In this document: piece after piece, positions 53,517 through 61,596 of the stretch | Layout: every line of letters starts with the position of its first letter | Numbering within the stretch: position 1 is the first letter of the stretch | Assembly (NCBI GenBank): GCA_002344965.1 | Contig: DDUU01000058.1 | Location: 22,753-86,752, forward strand | Source of the DNA: Candidatus Tepidiaquacellales bacterium UBA2330 | Lineage (GTDB): Bacteria > Bacteroidota > Ignavibacteria > Tepidaquicellales > Tepidaquicellaceae | Length of the DNA stretch: 64,000 nucleotides | Reading direction: 5' to 3' | Program-made: the position numbers and the translations under genes | Notes under the pieces: model-generated | What the model was told of the DNA's origin: nothing | Databases searched by the model: none | Seen by the model: only the letters and a program-made list of their open reading frames with translations

Positions 53517-55769
53517 TTACTTCAGAATTTTTTTATTGGAATCAGGTTGTGAGTAATAATAATAATAATTATAATAATAACCGTAAGAGCTCTTGAAGTT
53601 AAAATTGTTCAGCACGCATCCAAGCAGATGATGCGGATATTTTTTATTCAGTCTGTCATATGTTTTCCAGAATGCGTCTGCCGGAGTCTTATTTGCCTGA
53701 CATACGAGAACTGTTCCGTCAGTAATATTATAAAGAATCTCAGAGTCTGTTACAGTAATAAACGGCGGTGAGTCAATAATTACAATATCGTAAATCTCTT
53801 TTAACTTATTAATAAACTGTTTCATCTGCACTGATCCGAGAAGCTCTGAAGGATTCGGAGGAATAGTTCCGCTTGTTATAAAATGGAGATTATCCATCGG
53901 AGTCGGTCTTGTAATATCTTCAAGTGTAACATTGGTAAAGAGGTAATCGCTCAGACCGGGGAATTTATCAGTTTCGAATACATTGTGTATTCTTGGTTTT
54001 CTTAAGTCACAGTCCATTATTAATACTTTTTTACCTGCCTGCGCAAAACTTCCGGCAAGATTTGAAGATACAATTGTTTTACCTTCAAACGGTATTGAGC
54101 TTGTTACAAGAATTGTTTTAAGCTGTTCTGATTCAAGTCTTGAAAACTGTATCCTTGTTCTTAATGCTTTAAAAGCCTCTGAAGCAGCGGAGTTAGACTT
54201 GTTTCCCACAATAAATTCCGGAGTAGAAGTTCCGTTCTTACCGATTGTTTCGATCTTAGGAATCCATGAAAGTACGCTTGCGCCTTTGCTTTCCAGCTCA
54301 TCAGGCGACTTAATTGATTTATCGAGATAGTTTCTTACAAATGCAAATGCCAGACCCAATCCGAGTCCGATAAGAATTCCGAATAAAATAATTTTAGGTC
54401 TGTCCGGCGCAACGGGTGCATTGTTGTCTAGACCGAGATCCAATATTGAAGCGTTTCCGACTCTGGCTCTTTCATTTATAGTTGCTTCCTGATATTTTTG
54501 TTCAAGGGTAGTATATAATTTTTCAGCCGAACTTCTGTCTCTCTCAAGTTTTACAAGTTCGCTCATTTGCTCAGGAAGATTTTTTAATTCATTCTGAGAT
54601 TTATTCACAAGATCCTGATAATAAGAATTCTTGAGTTTCAAATCCTGAATCTGCAGTTTCTGATTGAATATATCTGAGCTGAGACTTTTCTTTTCTGCGG
54701 GAGTACTTGCCTGTATGCCGGTCTTCATTATCTCTATCTGCTCGGACAATTTTTCTTTCAGGTTATTTAATTTTCTGTCATACACTTCCCTGGTTTTTTC
54801 CTTTACCTGCTCATCCCTGATCGGTGCAAGTTCTATATCCCTTTGTACTTCAAGATTAGCAACCTGTGACTGAATGGCGGTAAGATAAGACTGATTAAGC
54901 TGCGCTTCAATAAAATCAGTAAGCTGAGGATCCATATCCGCATATTTCTCATTGAGTGAATTCAGACTGTTTTCCCTTATTCTTGTTTCAATTTCATTTC
55001 CTTTAATTAATGCTTCATACTGTGCTATATTATTTACCAGCGCGCTTGTCTGAGTACTTAATGATATATATCCTGTCTTCTTTTGAAAATTTTCTATGGA
55101 GTTTTCGGCATCATTAAGTTCTTTGAATTTTTTTTCTCTTTCATCTACAATAAACTTCTTTACGTTAGTTATATCCTGTCTGCTTAGATCTACATTATAC
55201 TTTAAATAAACATCAGCATAAGTTTTTGTTATGTACTGAAGCTCATCAAATATCGGACCTTCTGCAGTTATGCTTATTGCATCAAGACCTTTTACGGAAG
55301 CAATTGTAACAATACTGCCGAGTTCTCTCCTTAATACTTCATGTGAGACCGCAACTGTTTCAGGGAGCACTGCTCTGTTCAGCAGAAGACTGTACTGTCT
55401 GTTTCCTGTATTAAAAGAGTCAATCAATACTTTAGAAACTCTGTCTCTGATATCATAACTCTTCATAACAGCTATCTGAACCTGAATATATTTTTCATTC
55501 GTAGTGTTGCCGCCTTCAAAACCAAAATTAGCTGTTAAAATATTTCCCTGAGGACTGTCAAGTTTTACGCTGGTTGTGGATCTGTAAATGTTAGTGGCAG
55601 TATTAACATAAATTAACGTGTAAATGATACTCACTGACAATATAATCAGTATCGGTATCAGATTCTGTCTGAGTACGTTTATATATTCTTTTAATACATC
55701 CTTGGATGGTGCAGCTTCTCCTGACTGTTCAAATTCATCAAATTCATCAAATGAATTATTTTTTGCCAT
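53517..55769 (-). CDS. wzc: Wzc-type polysaccharide co-polymerase and BY-tyrosine kinase (minus-strand copy)
   Basis: This 750-aa inner-membrane protein has a Wzz domain with TM1 at about 37-56, a periplasmic coiled-coil region at about 190-430, TM2 at about 455-478, and a cytoplasmic kinase with Walker A SIPFEGKT near 556, Walker A' VLIMDCDLRKPR, Walker B IVIIDSPP near 665 and a C-terminal tyrosine cluster (YGYYYNYYYYYS). The kinase autophosphorylates on the Tyr tail to control chain length and assembly. It is highly similar to the plus-strand copy at 59238-61514. It is 71 bp downstream of the SLBB gene. Confidence 0.92.
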   Translation of the reverse strand: MAKNNSFDEFDEFEQSGEAAPSKDVLKEYINVLRQNLIPILIILSVSIIYTLIYVNTATNIYRSTTSVKLDSPQGNILTANFGFEGGNTTNEKYIQVQIAVMKSYDIRDRVSKVLIDSFNTGNRQYSLLLNRAVLPETVAVSHEVLRRELGSIVTIASVKGLDAISITAEGPIFDELQYITKTYADVYLKYNVDLSRQDITNVKKFIVDEREKKFKELNDAENSIENFQKKTGYISLSTQTSALVNNIAQYEALIKGNEIETRIRENSLNSLNEKYADMDPQLTDFIEAQLNQSYLTAIQSQVANLEVQRDIELAPIRDEQVKEKTREVYDRKLNNLKEKLSEQIEIMKTGIQASTPAEKKSLSSDIFNQKLQIQDLKLKNSYYQDLVNKSQNELKNLPEQMSELVKLERDRSSAEKLYTTLEQKYQEATINERARVGNASILDLGLDNNAPVAPDRPKIILFGILIGLGLGLAFAFVRNYLDKSIKSPDELESKGASVLSWIPKIETIGKNGTSTPEFIVGNKSNSAASEAFKALRTRIQFSRLESEQLKTILVTSSIPFEGKTIVSSNLAGSFAQAGKKVLIMDCDLRKPRIHNVFETDKFPGLSDYLFTNVTLEDITRPTPMDNLHFITSGTIPPNPSELLGSVQMKQFINKLKEIYDIVIIDSPPFITVTDSEILYNITDGTVLVCQANKTPADAFWKTYDRLNKKYPHHLLGCVLNNFNFKSSYGYYYNYYYYYSQPDSNKKILK

Positions 55770-55840
55770 TGCCTGGTGTTTAATTTAAAACTTATTTAAA
55801 ATAATAGAATAATTTTTGAAAATAAATATATATGAAATAT

Positions 55841-56404
55841 TTAATCTCTTGAAACTGATCTTCTGACAAGGTTATCTACAAGATAATAGAAAGAAATTAA
55901 TGTACCTATGAAATAAATTGTTTCCCTTATATAATAGAAAACATTCTGGTCTGACTTTACTTCCGGAGCAATTATCAGATCACCGGGCTGCAGAAGAGGA
56001 TTCTTAAAGGCTTTCAGCAAAAAATCACTGTCATCCTCATAAAGTTCATCAAAGGCATACTGCTTATAAGATCTTGCCTGCAGAATAGGAGTTTCGCTTT
56101 TAAGTCTCAGTATTTTTATATCATCGGAAAAGTCTGTTTTAGTGGTGCCGGACATAATCATTAGATCAAAAATTGTTGTACCCTGAGGGACAAGGTATTT
56201 CCCTGGGCTTGGTCCTCCGAGCATAATAACTTCTATGTTTACTTTATTTTTATCAGAGAAATTAAAATAGTTTCCGGCTCCGGGCTTCAGAAGCTCTTCG
56301 GGACCTATCTTTACGTAATCACTGTCCAACTGTGAGTATGCTTCTCCTTTCATTAAAACTGCAAAGAACAGTATAACTATAACTGCGGTACGCTTAAAAT
56401 TCAA
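55841..56404 (-). CDS. short SLBB-domain polysaccharide export protein
   Basis: This 187-aa protein has an N-terminal signal peptide (AVIVILFFAVLMKGEAYS), a single SLBB repeat at about 55-150 (VNIEVIMLGGPSPGKYLVPQGTTIFDLMIMSGT) and a final hydrophobic helix near 160-178. It lacks the Poly_export domain of Wza, so it cannot be a complete outer-membrane channel. It may be a periplasmic adaptor between Wzc and an outer-membrane protein. It is a paralogue of the protein at 58235-58762. Confidence 0.8.
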   Translation of the reverse strand: MNFKRTAVIVILFFAVLMKGEAYSQLDSDYVKIGPEELLKPGAGNYFNFSDKNKVNIEVIMLGGPSPGKYLVPQGTTIFDLMIMSGTTKTDFSDDIKILRLKSETPILQARSYKQYAFDELYEDDSDFLLKAFKNPLLQPGDLIIAPEVKSDQNVFYYIRETIYFIGTLISFYYLVDNLVRRSVSRD

Positions 56405-56543
56405 AATGTTATTTAAAAATAAATTTGTAGTTGAAAAATTTTTAGAAAATTTTAATTCGTTCTTTTGAAAATCAACATAAGCATTTTATCAATAAATTCT
56501 TAGTCAAAAATTATATTCTTTGAGAAGAAATTTTGAAATCATT

Positions 56544-57488
56544 TTAAAAATTTTTTTTTAAAAAAAATTCTATTGTTTTATCCAAACCTGTTTCGAAATC
56601 TACAGTCGGAGAAAAACCTATTTTATCTTTAATCAAAGTTATATCCGAATAAGAATGTTTTATATCACCCGGTCTGGATTTTTCATAAATGGGTTCAATG
56701 CTTTTATTCAGTTTTGAATTTATACTTGAAACAAGTTCGTTAAGAGTGATCCTGCCGCTGAATGCGCAATTCATAGCTATGCCGGTTTCACATTCAGCAA
56801 ACGATGCAATAATATTTGCTCCGACAACATTCGAAACAAAAGTAAAATCTCTTGACTGCTCTCCGTCACCATATATAACAGGTCTTTCATTTTTCATAAT
56901 AGCCGTTATAAATTTAGGTATTACTGCCGAATATTGTGAAGACGGATCCTGATTTGGTCCGAACACATTGAAATATCTTAATGCAATTGTTTCAAGTCCG
57001 TAAATTTTTGAGAATACACTGCAGTATTTTTCACCGGCAAGTTTTGAAACAGCATAAGGCGAGAGCGGGTTTGGAAGCATACCTTCGTGCTTTGGAAGTT
57101 CAGGATTATCTCCGTAAACAGAAGATGATGATGCATAAACAACTCTCCTTACATTTGCTCCAACTGACGCCTCCAGAATATTAAGAATTCCGTTTACGTT
57201 AACTTCATTTGATGTGATGGGATCCTTGATTGACCTTGGTACTGAAGGCAGCGCCGCCAGATGAAGGACTACTTCAACTCCTTTTAAAGCTTCACTGACA
57301 ATATGATAACTTCTTATATCACCTTCAATAAGCTCAATGTCATTTGAAATCCCTGTTAAATTCCCGCGTTTGCCGGATGAAAAATTATCCAGTATTCTTA
57401 CACTGTGTCCCTTTTCCAAAAGATCGTAAACTATATTTGAACCTATGAAACCTGCTCCTCCCGTTACGAGAAATTTTGTTGACTGCAT
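56544..57488 (-). CDS. UDP-sugar 4-epimerase (WbpP/UDP-glucuronate or UDP-GlcNAc epimerase-like)
   Basis: This 314-aa extended SDR starts FLVTGGAGFIGSNIVYDLLEKGH. HLAALPSVPRSIKDPITSNEVNV near residue 78, the SSSSVYGDNPELPKHE region near 119, catalytic PYAVSKLAGEKY near 145 and RYFNVFGPNQDPSSQYSAVIPKFI near 171 match WbpP/WbgU/TviC enzymes, which interconvert UDP-GlcNAc/GalNAc or their uronic acids. It lies downstream of the NusG-like gene across a 211-bp gap that contains a hairpin. Confidence 0.85.
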   Translation of the reverse strand: MQSTKFLVTGGAGFIGSNIVYDLLEKGHSVRILDNFSSGKRGNLTGISNDIELIEGDIRSYHIVSEALKGVEVVLHLAALPSVPRSIKDPITSNEVNVNGILNILEASVGANVRRVVYASSSSVYGDNPELPKHEGMLPNPLSPYAVSKLAGEKYCSVFSKIYGLETIALRYFNVFGPNQDPSSQYSAVIPKFITAIMKNERPVIYGDGEQSRDFTFVSNVVGANIIASFAECETGIAMNCAFSGRITLNELVSSINSKLNKSIEPIYEKSRPGDIKHSYSDITLIKDKIGFSPTVDFETGLDKTIEFFLKKNF

Positions 57489-57672
57489 TTTAATTTTTTG
57501 TGTTCTTTATTATAAATCTTTACTTTTAAATCCAAATTTTTTAAGGCTCCGCCAATTGACTCACAAATTCAAAATTTTTAAGCCATTACTTTAATTTATT
57601 TTTAATCAGTTTGATATTGTATCAGTTACCACTGTCAAAATTTTAACAATATCTTTTATATGAAAATACAAT

Positions 57673-57691
57673 AAACCGGATTATCCGGTTT
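57673..57691 (-). terminator. hairpin/attenuator-like palindrome after the NusG-like gene
   Basis: AAACCGGAT and ATCCGGTTT are perfect 9-base arms around a single T (effective 7-bp GC-containing stem, 5-base loop). On the minus strand it lies 8 bases past the stop of the NusG-like gene and is followed by ATTGTATTTT, a weak U-tract. It could be a terminator or attenuator that the antiterminator overrides. No other strong hairpin is seen in this 211-bp gap. Confidence 0.5.
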
Positions 57692-57699
57692 GTTTCAGA

Positions 57700-58221
57700 T
57701 TAACTAATAAGACTGACTTCGTTTGAATTCAGAATTATGCTTATTGAATATGAAAATTCTTCTAAGTTTACGGTTAATTTATAATTACCTCTTATCTCAT
57801 TAACATATCCGTTCATTCCCTTAAATATCCCGTAGTTAACGGTTACTATATCGCCTCTTTTAATATGCTTTTCTTCAATGGATATTTTTTCAGGTTCAAG
57901 CATAGCTTTTTTTATAAAATTAATTTCATTCTCAGTTACGACAGCCGGTCTGTTTTCAAAAAAAATATATCTCAGCGCGCCTGAATTATCCCTGATAGCG
58001 CTGAGTCTCTCAGCTTCACTTGCTTTTACAAATACATATCCTGAAAATAAAGGCTCACTGATTTTTTTCTTCCTGTCTGACCATATCCTAACTTTTTCCA
58101 CCAATGGAAGGAATGCATCTATTCCCCGGTATTTAATATTATGAAAAACCTTGATTTCACTTCGCGGTTTTGTTTGCATTACATACCAGTTTCTGTTATG
58201 TGACTCTGTCATAATTAACAA
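57700..58221 (-). CDS. NusG/RfaH-family transcription antiterminator (UpxY-like)
   Basis: This protein of 170-173 aa has an NGN domain beginning NWYVMQTKPRSEIKVFHNIKYRGIDAFLP and containing PLFSGYVFVKAS near residue 56, then a KOW domain with IKRGDIVTVNYGIFKGMNGYV near 120. It resembles UpxY/RfaH proteins that bind paused RNA polymerase at the start of long polysaccharide operons. The frame opens at TTG (58221), but ATG at 58212 is an alternative start just 9 bases in. It lies near the head of a 58-kb co-directional gene array. Confidence 0.88.
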   Translation of the reverse strand: MLIMTESHNRNWYVMQTKPRSEIKVFHNIKYRGIDAFLPLVEKVRIWSDRKKKISEPLFSGYVFVKASEAERLSAIRDNSGALRYIFFENRPAVVTENEINFIKKAMLEPEKISIEEKHIKRGDIVTVNYGIFKGMNGYVNEIRGNYKLTVNLEEFSYSISIILNSNEVSLIS

Positions 58222-58234
58222 TGCTGAATTTTAA

Positions 58235-58762
58235 TTACTTGGTAATTGATATCACTAAAATGCCTAATGAAATAAGTACTGAAGAAATTGCGAGGATGAG
58301 ATTGACATTGTCCCTGCTGAAGTATCTCGGCTCTCCGGTTATAATCAATATATCTCCGGGAAGAAGTATGGTGTTTATTTTGCTTCTGATATTTACTCTT
58401 TCTTCCCACACAAGATCATTATAATCAAGTTTAATTAACACATCCTGATTAATTTTTAGACTGTCATTTTTTGGTCTGTAAAGTCTTATATCTTCAAGCC
58501 TGGATTCTGTTACCGGACCGCCGCTGTAAGAAATAAGATCGGTTATGGTAGAACCCTGAGGAATAAGATATTTTCCGGGATATCTGACATATCCCCAGAC
58601 ATTAACTTCGATATTAACTTTGTCTTTATCGCCGTAATTATAATAGCCGCCCTGCTGTGATGAAAAAGCATCGTTTCCTACTTTCGTTCTGTCAGTCTGC
58701 GAAAGTATACTTCCTGATGAAATAAGAAAAAGCAATAGAATTAAAACGGATTTTCTTTTCAA
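58235..58762 (-). CDS. short SLBB-domain polysaccharide export protein
   Basis: This 175-aa protein has a signal peptide (SVLILLLFLISSGSILS), an SLBB repeat at about 48-100 (VNVWGYVRYPGKYLIPQGSTITDLISYSGG) and a C-terminal TM helix (LAISSVLISLGILVIS). Like its paralogue at 55841-56404, it lacks the Wza export domain. It is the first gene of the minus-strand array and faces the plus-strand wzc across a 475-bp divergent gap. Confidence 0.82.
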   Translation of the reverse strand: MKRKSVLILLLFLISSGSILSQTDRTKVGNDAFSSQQGGYYNYGDKDKVNIEVNVWGYVRYPGKYLIPQGSTITDLISYSGGPVTESRLEDIRLYRPKNDSLKINQDVLIKLDYNDLVWEERVNIRSKINTILLPGDILIITGEPRYFSRDNVNLILAISSVLISLGILVISITK

Positions 58763-59237
58763 ATTTATTTTAATTGTGAAAAAATATAAGTTATTAACAT
58801 AGGAAAAATAGTGTTTAAATTAAAGTCCGAACAGTGACTTAGCCCATTTCTCTTAAATCAAACTCTAAACAAAAATCCAGCCATTTTCTGAAACATAAAA
58901 TCCTGGCAGTAAATATAAATTTTTAATTTTAAATTGCATAAAATAAAATTGAATTATCAGACATTATTTTATCGGCGTTTCAAATAAAATTTTCTTTTGA
59001 ATATTGTATTTTAGTCTGACAGTATATTTTATGGCGTTGAAATAGTGCTTTATTCAGTATATCTTTGTAACCTTATTAATAAAGCAATTCATATAATAAC
59101 CGGTAATTTAAATGTGTTTTAAATTTAAGTCGCCTGAGATATTTATGAATTTATTAGCACAGATGACTTTTACTTTGATTCGGATTATTATTACTGATTA
59201 TTAGAGTTGAATATTTTACTTAATTGCATCACAAAAA
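58763..59237. promoter_or_regulatory. divergent intergenic region
   Basis: This 475-bp AT-rich gap separates the minus-strand SLBB gene from the plus-strand wzc. It contains no ORF or RNA gene I can support. It must hold at least the start signals of the plus-strand operon and probably those of the long minus-strand array. Only one promoter-like element (59037-59067) was recognised, on the plus strand. Confidence 0.6.
59037..59067 (+). promoter_or_regulatory. Bacteroidota-type -33/-7 promoter candidate for plus-strand wzc
   Basis: TTG at 59037-59039 and TATCTTTG at 59060-59067 match the TTG/TTTG and TAnnTTTG elements used by the Bacteroidota housekeeping sigma factor, with a 20-base spacer. 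Transcription would begin near 59074, about 165 bases upstream of the wzc start. It is a pattern match only and AT-rich DNA yields chance hits. Confidence 0.4.
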
Positions 59238-61514
59238 TTGAACAAACCAAGTTTAAACGGCAAAAGTAACCATACCGCTGTAAATTCCCCCGAATTAAGA
59301 GAATCAAAAGATAACTTTAAGATCTATCTGAATATCTTAAGGATGAATCTGATTCCAATGACAATTATTACATTGCTGTGCATTTTACTTACTATTGTTT
59401 ATGTGATGTATGCAAAAGACATTTATAAATCTTCCGCTACCATTAAAATTAACCGTCCCCAGGGAAGCGTCTTAAGCTCAAGTCTTATTCCGGAATTTCA
59501 GGATTTTATAACCGACAGGTATATTTCAAATGAAATAGAGGTTCTTAAAAGTTATAAGATCAGAGAAATGGTCGCGGAAAATCTGATTGACACTTTTAAA
59601 ATCGATGAAGACAAAAAGAAATTTTATTACATTCTAAATCACGGTGAAAATGAAGATGTAACTGCTTTGATTTCAGTTTCTAGTCTTGCGGATATACTTT
59701 CCCAGATTGTAAAAATAGATCAGAAAAGAGGTCTTGATGTAGTTGATATAATTGTCGAAAGTCCGGCTAAATATGAGGCGATGCTTATCGCTAACCTCTA
59801 TTCGAAAGTATATCAGTCATTCAGTCTTGATCTTTCCAGAGAAGAGCTTACAAGTCTCACAGGATATCTGAGAGAAGAAAAGGAAAATAAATTCAAAGAC
59901 CTTGCCGTAGCCGAAGGAGAACTGGAAGATTATCAGAAAAACGGCGGACTTATTTTACTTGATGCTCAGGTAAAAAATGTTGTGGAAAATATCTCTGTTC
60001 TTGAAGCACAGCAAAATGCTGCAAGGATCGAACTGAATTCCAAACAGGAAGAATATAATTCACTCAAATCGGAAATTGAAAGAATGGATCCGACTCTGGT
60101 AAATTTTCTTCAGGGTAAAGTGGATGAACTTTACCTTACTGAAATTCAGTCAAAAATCGCTGAGCTTGAATCACAAAGAGATGTAGAAGCATCCATTCCA
60201 AATGATGAAAAACTTAGGGAAAAAACTCTTGCTGAATATAACAGAAAAATCGCTCCGTTAAGGGAAACACTTGAGGAAAAAATTGAAGTAATGAGAAGCA
60301 GTCTTTTCGCAAGCACTCCGGAGGAAAGAAGAAATGTTGCACAGAGACTTCTTGAAGCCGGCGTCGGAGTACAGTCTTTAAATACAAAAGTAAATACGCT
60401 TTCAAAAATGCTCGGCAAATACGAAGTTCAGTTTTCTAAACTTCCGACTCAGAGCATTGAATATGCCAAGCTGGAACGTAACAGAAAAGCTACAGAGAAA
60501 CTTTACCTTATACTTGAAGAAAAATATCAGGAAGCGAAGATCAATGAGAGAATAAAACTCGGAACTGTTCTCGTTATTGCGCCGGGAGTAATAGCTTCCA
60601 AACCTTCCAAACCGAACAGAATGCTCATAATTTTTATGGGTACGCTTTTCGGAATCGGTCTAAGCATTGCATTCGCATTTGCCAGAAATTATTTTGATCA
60701 TACAATAAAAAGTCCTGACGAAATTGAAAACCGCGGTATCAGTGTATTGTCATGGATTCCTGCTATTGATGAACTCAAAAACAAATCATACCAGAGTGAG
60801 TTTATAGTAGCGAATAAGCCAAAGTCACCTCCTTCTGAAGCTTTTAAAGCTTTAAGAACGAGGATACAATATTCAAAACTTGAAGAGACTCCTTTGAAGA
60901 CCATTTTACTGACAAGTTCTGTTCCATCAGAAGGTAAAACGACTATTTCTATTAATCTTGCCGGCAGTCTGGCACAGATGGAAAAGAAAGTTCTATTGCT
61001 GGACTGTGATCTCAGAAAGCCCCGCGTACATAATGTTTTTGAAATTGACAGATTCCCGGGACTGAGTGATTATCTTTTTTCCAACGCTACGCTTGAAGAA
61101 ATCACAAGACAAACGAAACTTGAAAATCTTGATGTAATTACCAGCGGCACTATTCCCCCAAATCCTTCCGAGCTGCTTGCTTCAAAGCAGATGAAAGATT
61201 TTCTTGAAAAGATGAAATTAAAATACGACTTTATAGTAATAGATTCACCGCCGTATATTTCAGTTACTGACGCAGAAATACTGTTCAGAATTGCCGACGG
61301 CACTATACTCGTTCTCAAAGCAGGAAGCACACCTTCCGATGCATTTTACAGAACTTCAGAAAAGCTGACCAGTCTTGACCCGCATAATTTTCTGGGTGTT
61401 GTATTCAATAATTTCAGTTTCAAAAGCGCTTACGGTTATTACTACAATTACTATTATTACTATACAAGACCTGAAGATAAGCTGAAAGCCGAAAAGCCAA
61501 CATCCTCTGTCTGA
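59238..61514 (+). CDS. wzc: Wzc-type polysaccharide co-polymerase and BY-tyrosine kinase (plus-strand copy)
   Basis: This 758-aa protein uses a TTG start at 59238; an in-frame TGA lies 27 bases upstream of it and no ATG or GTG intervenes. It has TM1 at about 38-58, coiled coils at about 195-430, TM2 near 460-482, Walker A SVPSEGKTTIS near 561, VLLLDCDLRKPR, Walker B FIVIDSPP near 668 and the Tyr-rich tail YGYYYNYYYYYT. It shares the whole layout with the minus-strand copy. It controls polysaccharide chain length and is probably regulated by tail phosphorylation. It is first in an operon with wecC and a WbpB-like gene. Confidence 0.92.
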   Translation: MNKPSLNGKSNHTAVNSPELRESKDNFKIYLNILRMNLIPMTIITLLCILLTIVYVMYAKDIYKSSATIKINRPQGSVLSSSLIPEFQDFITDRYISNEIEVLKSYKIREMVAENLIDTFKIDEDKKKFYYILNHGENEDVTALISVSSLADILSQIVKIDQKRGLDVVDIIVESPAKYEAMLIANLYSKVYQSFSLDLSREELTSLTGYLREEKENKFKDLAVAEGELEDYQKNGGLILLDAQVKNVVENISVLEAQQNAARIELNSKQEEYNSLKSEIERMDPTLVNFLQGKVDELYLTEIQSKIAELESQRDVEASIPNDEKLREKTLAEYNRKIAPLRETLEEKIEVMRSSLFASTPEERRNVAQRLLEAGVGVQSLNTKVNTLSKMLGKYEVQFSKLPTQSIEYAKLERNRKATEKLYLILEEKYQEAKINERIKLGTVLVIAPGVIASKPSKPNRMLIIFMGTLFGIGLSIAFAFARNYFDHTIKSPDEIENRGISVLSWIPAIDELKNKSYQSEFIVANKPKSPPSEAFKALRTRIQYSKLEETPLKTILLTSSVPSEGKTTISINLAGSLAQMEKKVLLLDCDLRKPRVHNVFEIDRFPGLSDYLFSNATLEEITRQTKLENLDVITSGTIPPNPSELLASKQMKDFLEKMKLKYDFIVIDSPPYISVTDAEILFRIADGTILVLKAGSTPSDAFYRTSEKLTSLDPHNFLGVVFNNFSFKSAYGYYYNYYYYYTRPEDKLKAEKPTSSV

Positions 61515-61586
61515 TTAAATAACTCTGTGTTTAAAATTATTTTACATTTCGTTTTAAATTTAAATCAAATTTCAAAACTATATCTG

Positions 61587-61592
61587 AAAGGA
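61587..61592 (+). promoter_or_regulatory. Shine-Dalgarno supporting a TTG start
   Basis: AAAGGA lies 4 bases before the TTG at 61597 that begins the UDP-sugar dehydrogenase gene. It supports initiation at TTG, and the translation from this codon gives the expected short leader before the Rossmann loop. Confidence 0.6.
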
Positions 61593-61596
61593 AACA

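Noticed and set aside
53556..53583. TAA/TAT-type trinucleotide microsatellite
   Set aside because: It is explained by the tyrosine-rich tail codons of the minus-strand Wzc kinase; the same pattern occurs in the plus-strand copy.
58760..58767. TAAATTTG on the minus strand as a -7 promoter element
   Set aside because: It overlaps the start codon region of the SLBB gene and has no -33 partner at a suitable distance.
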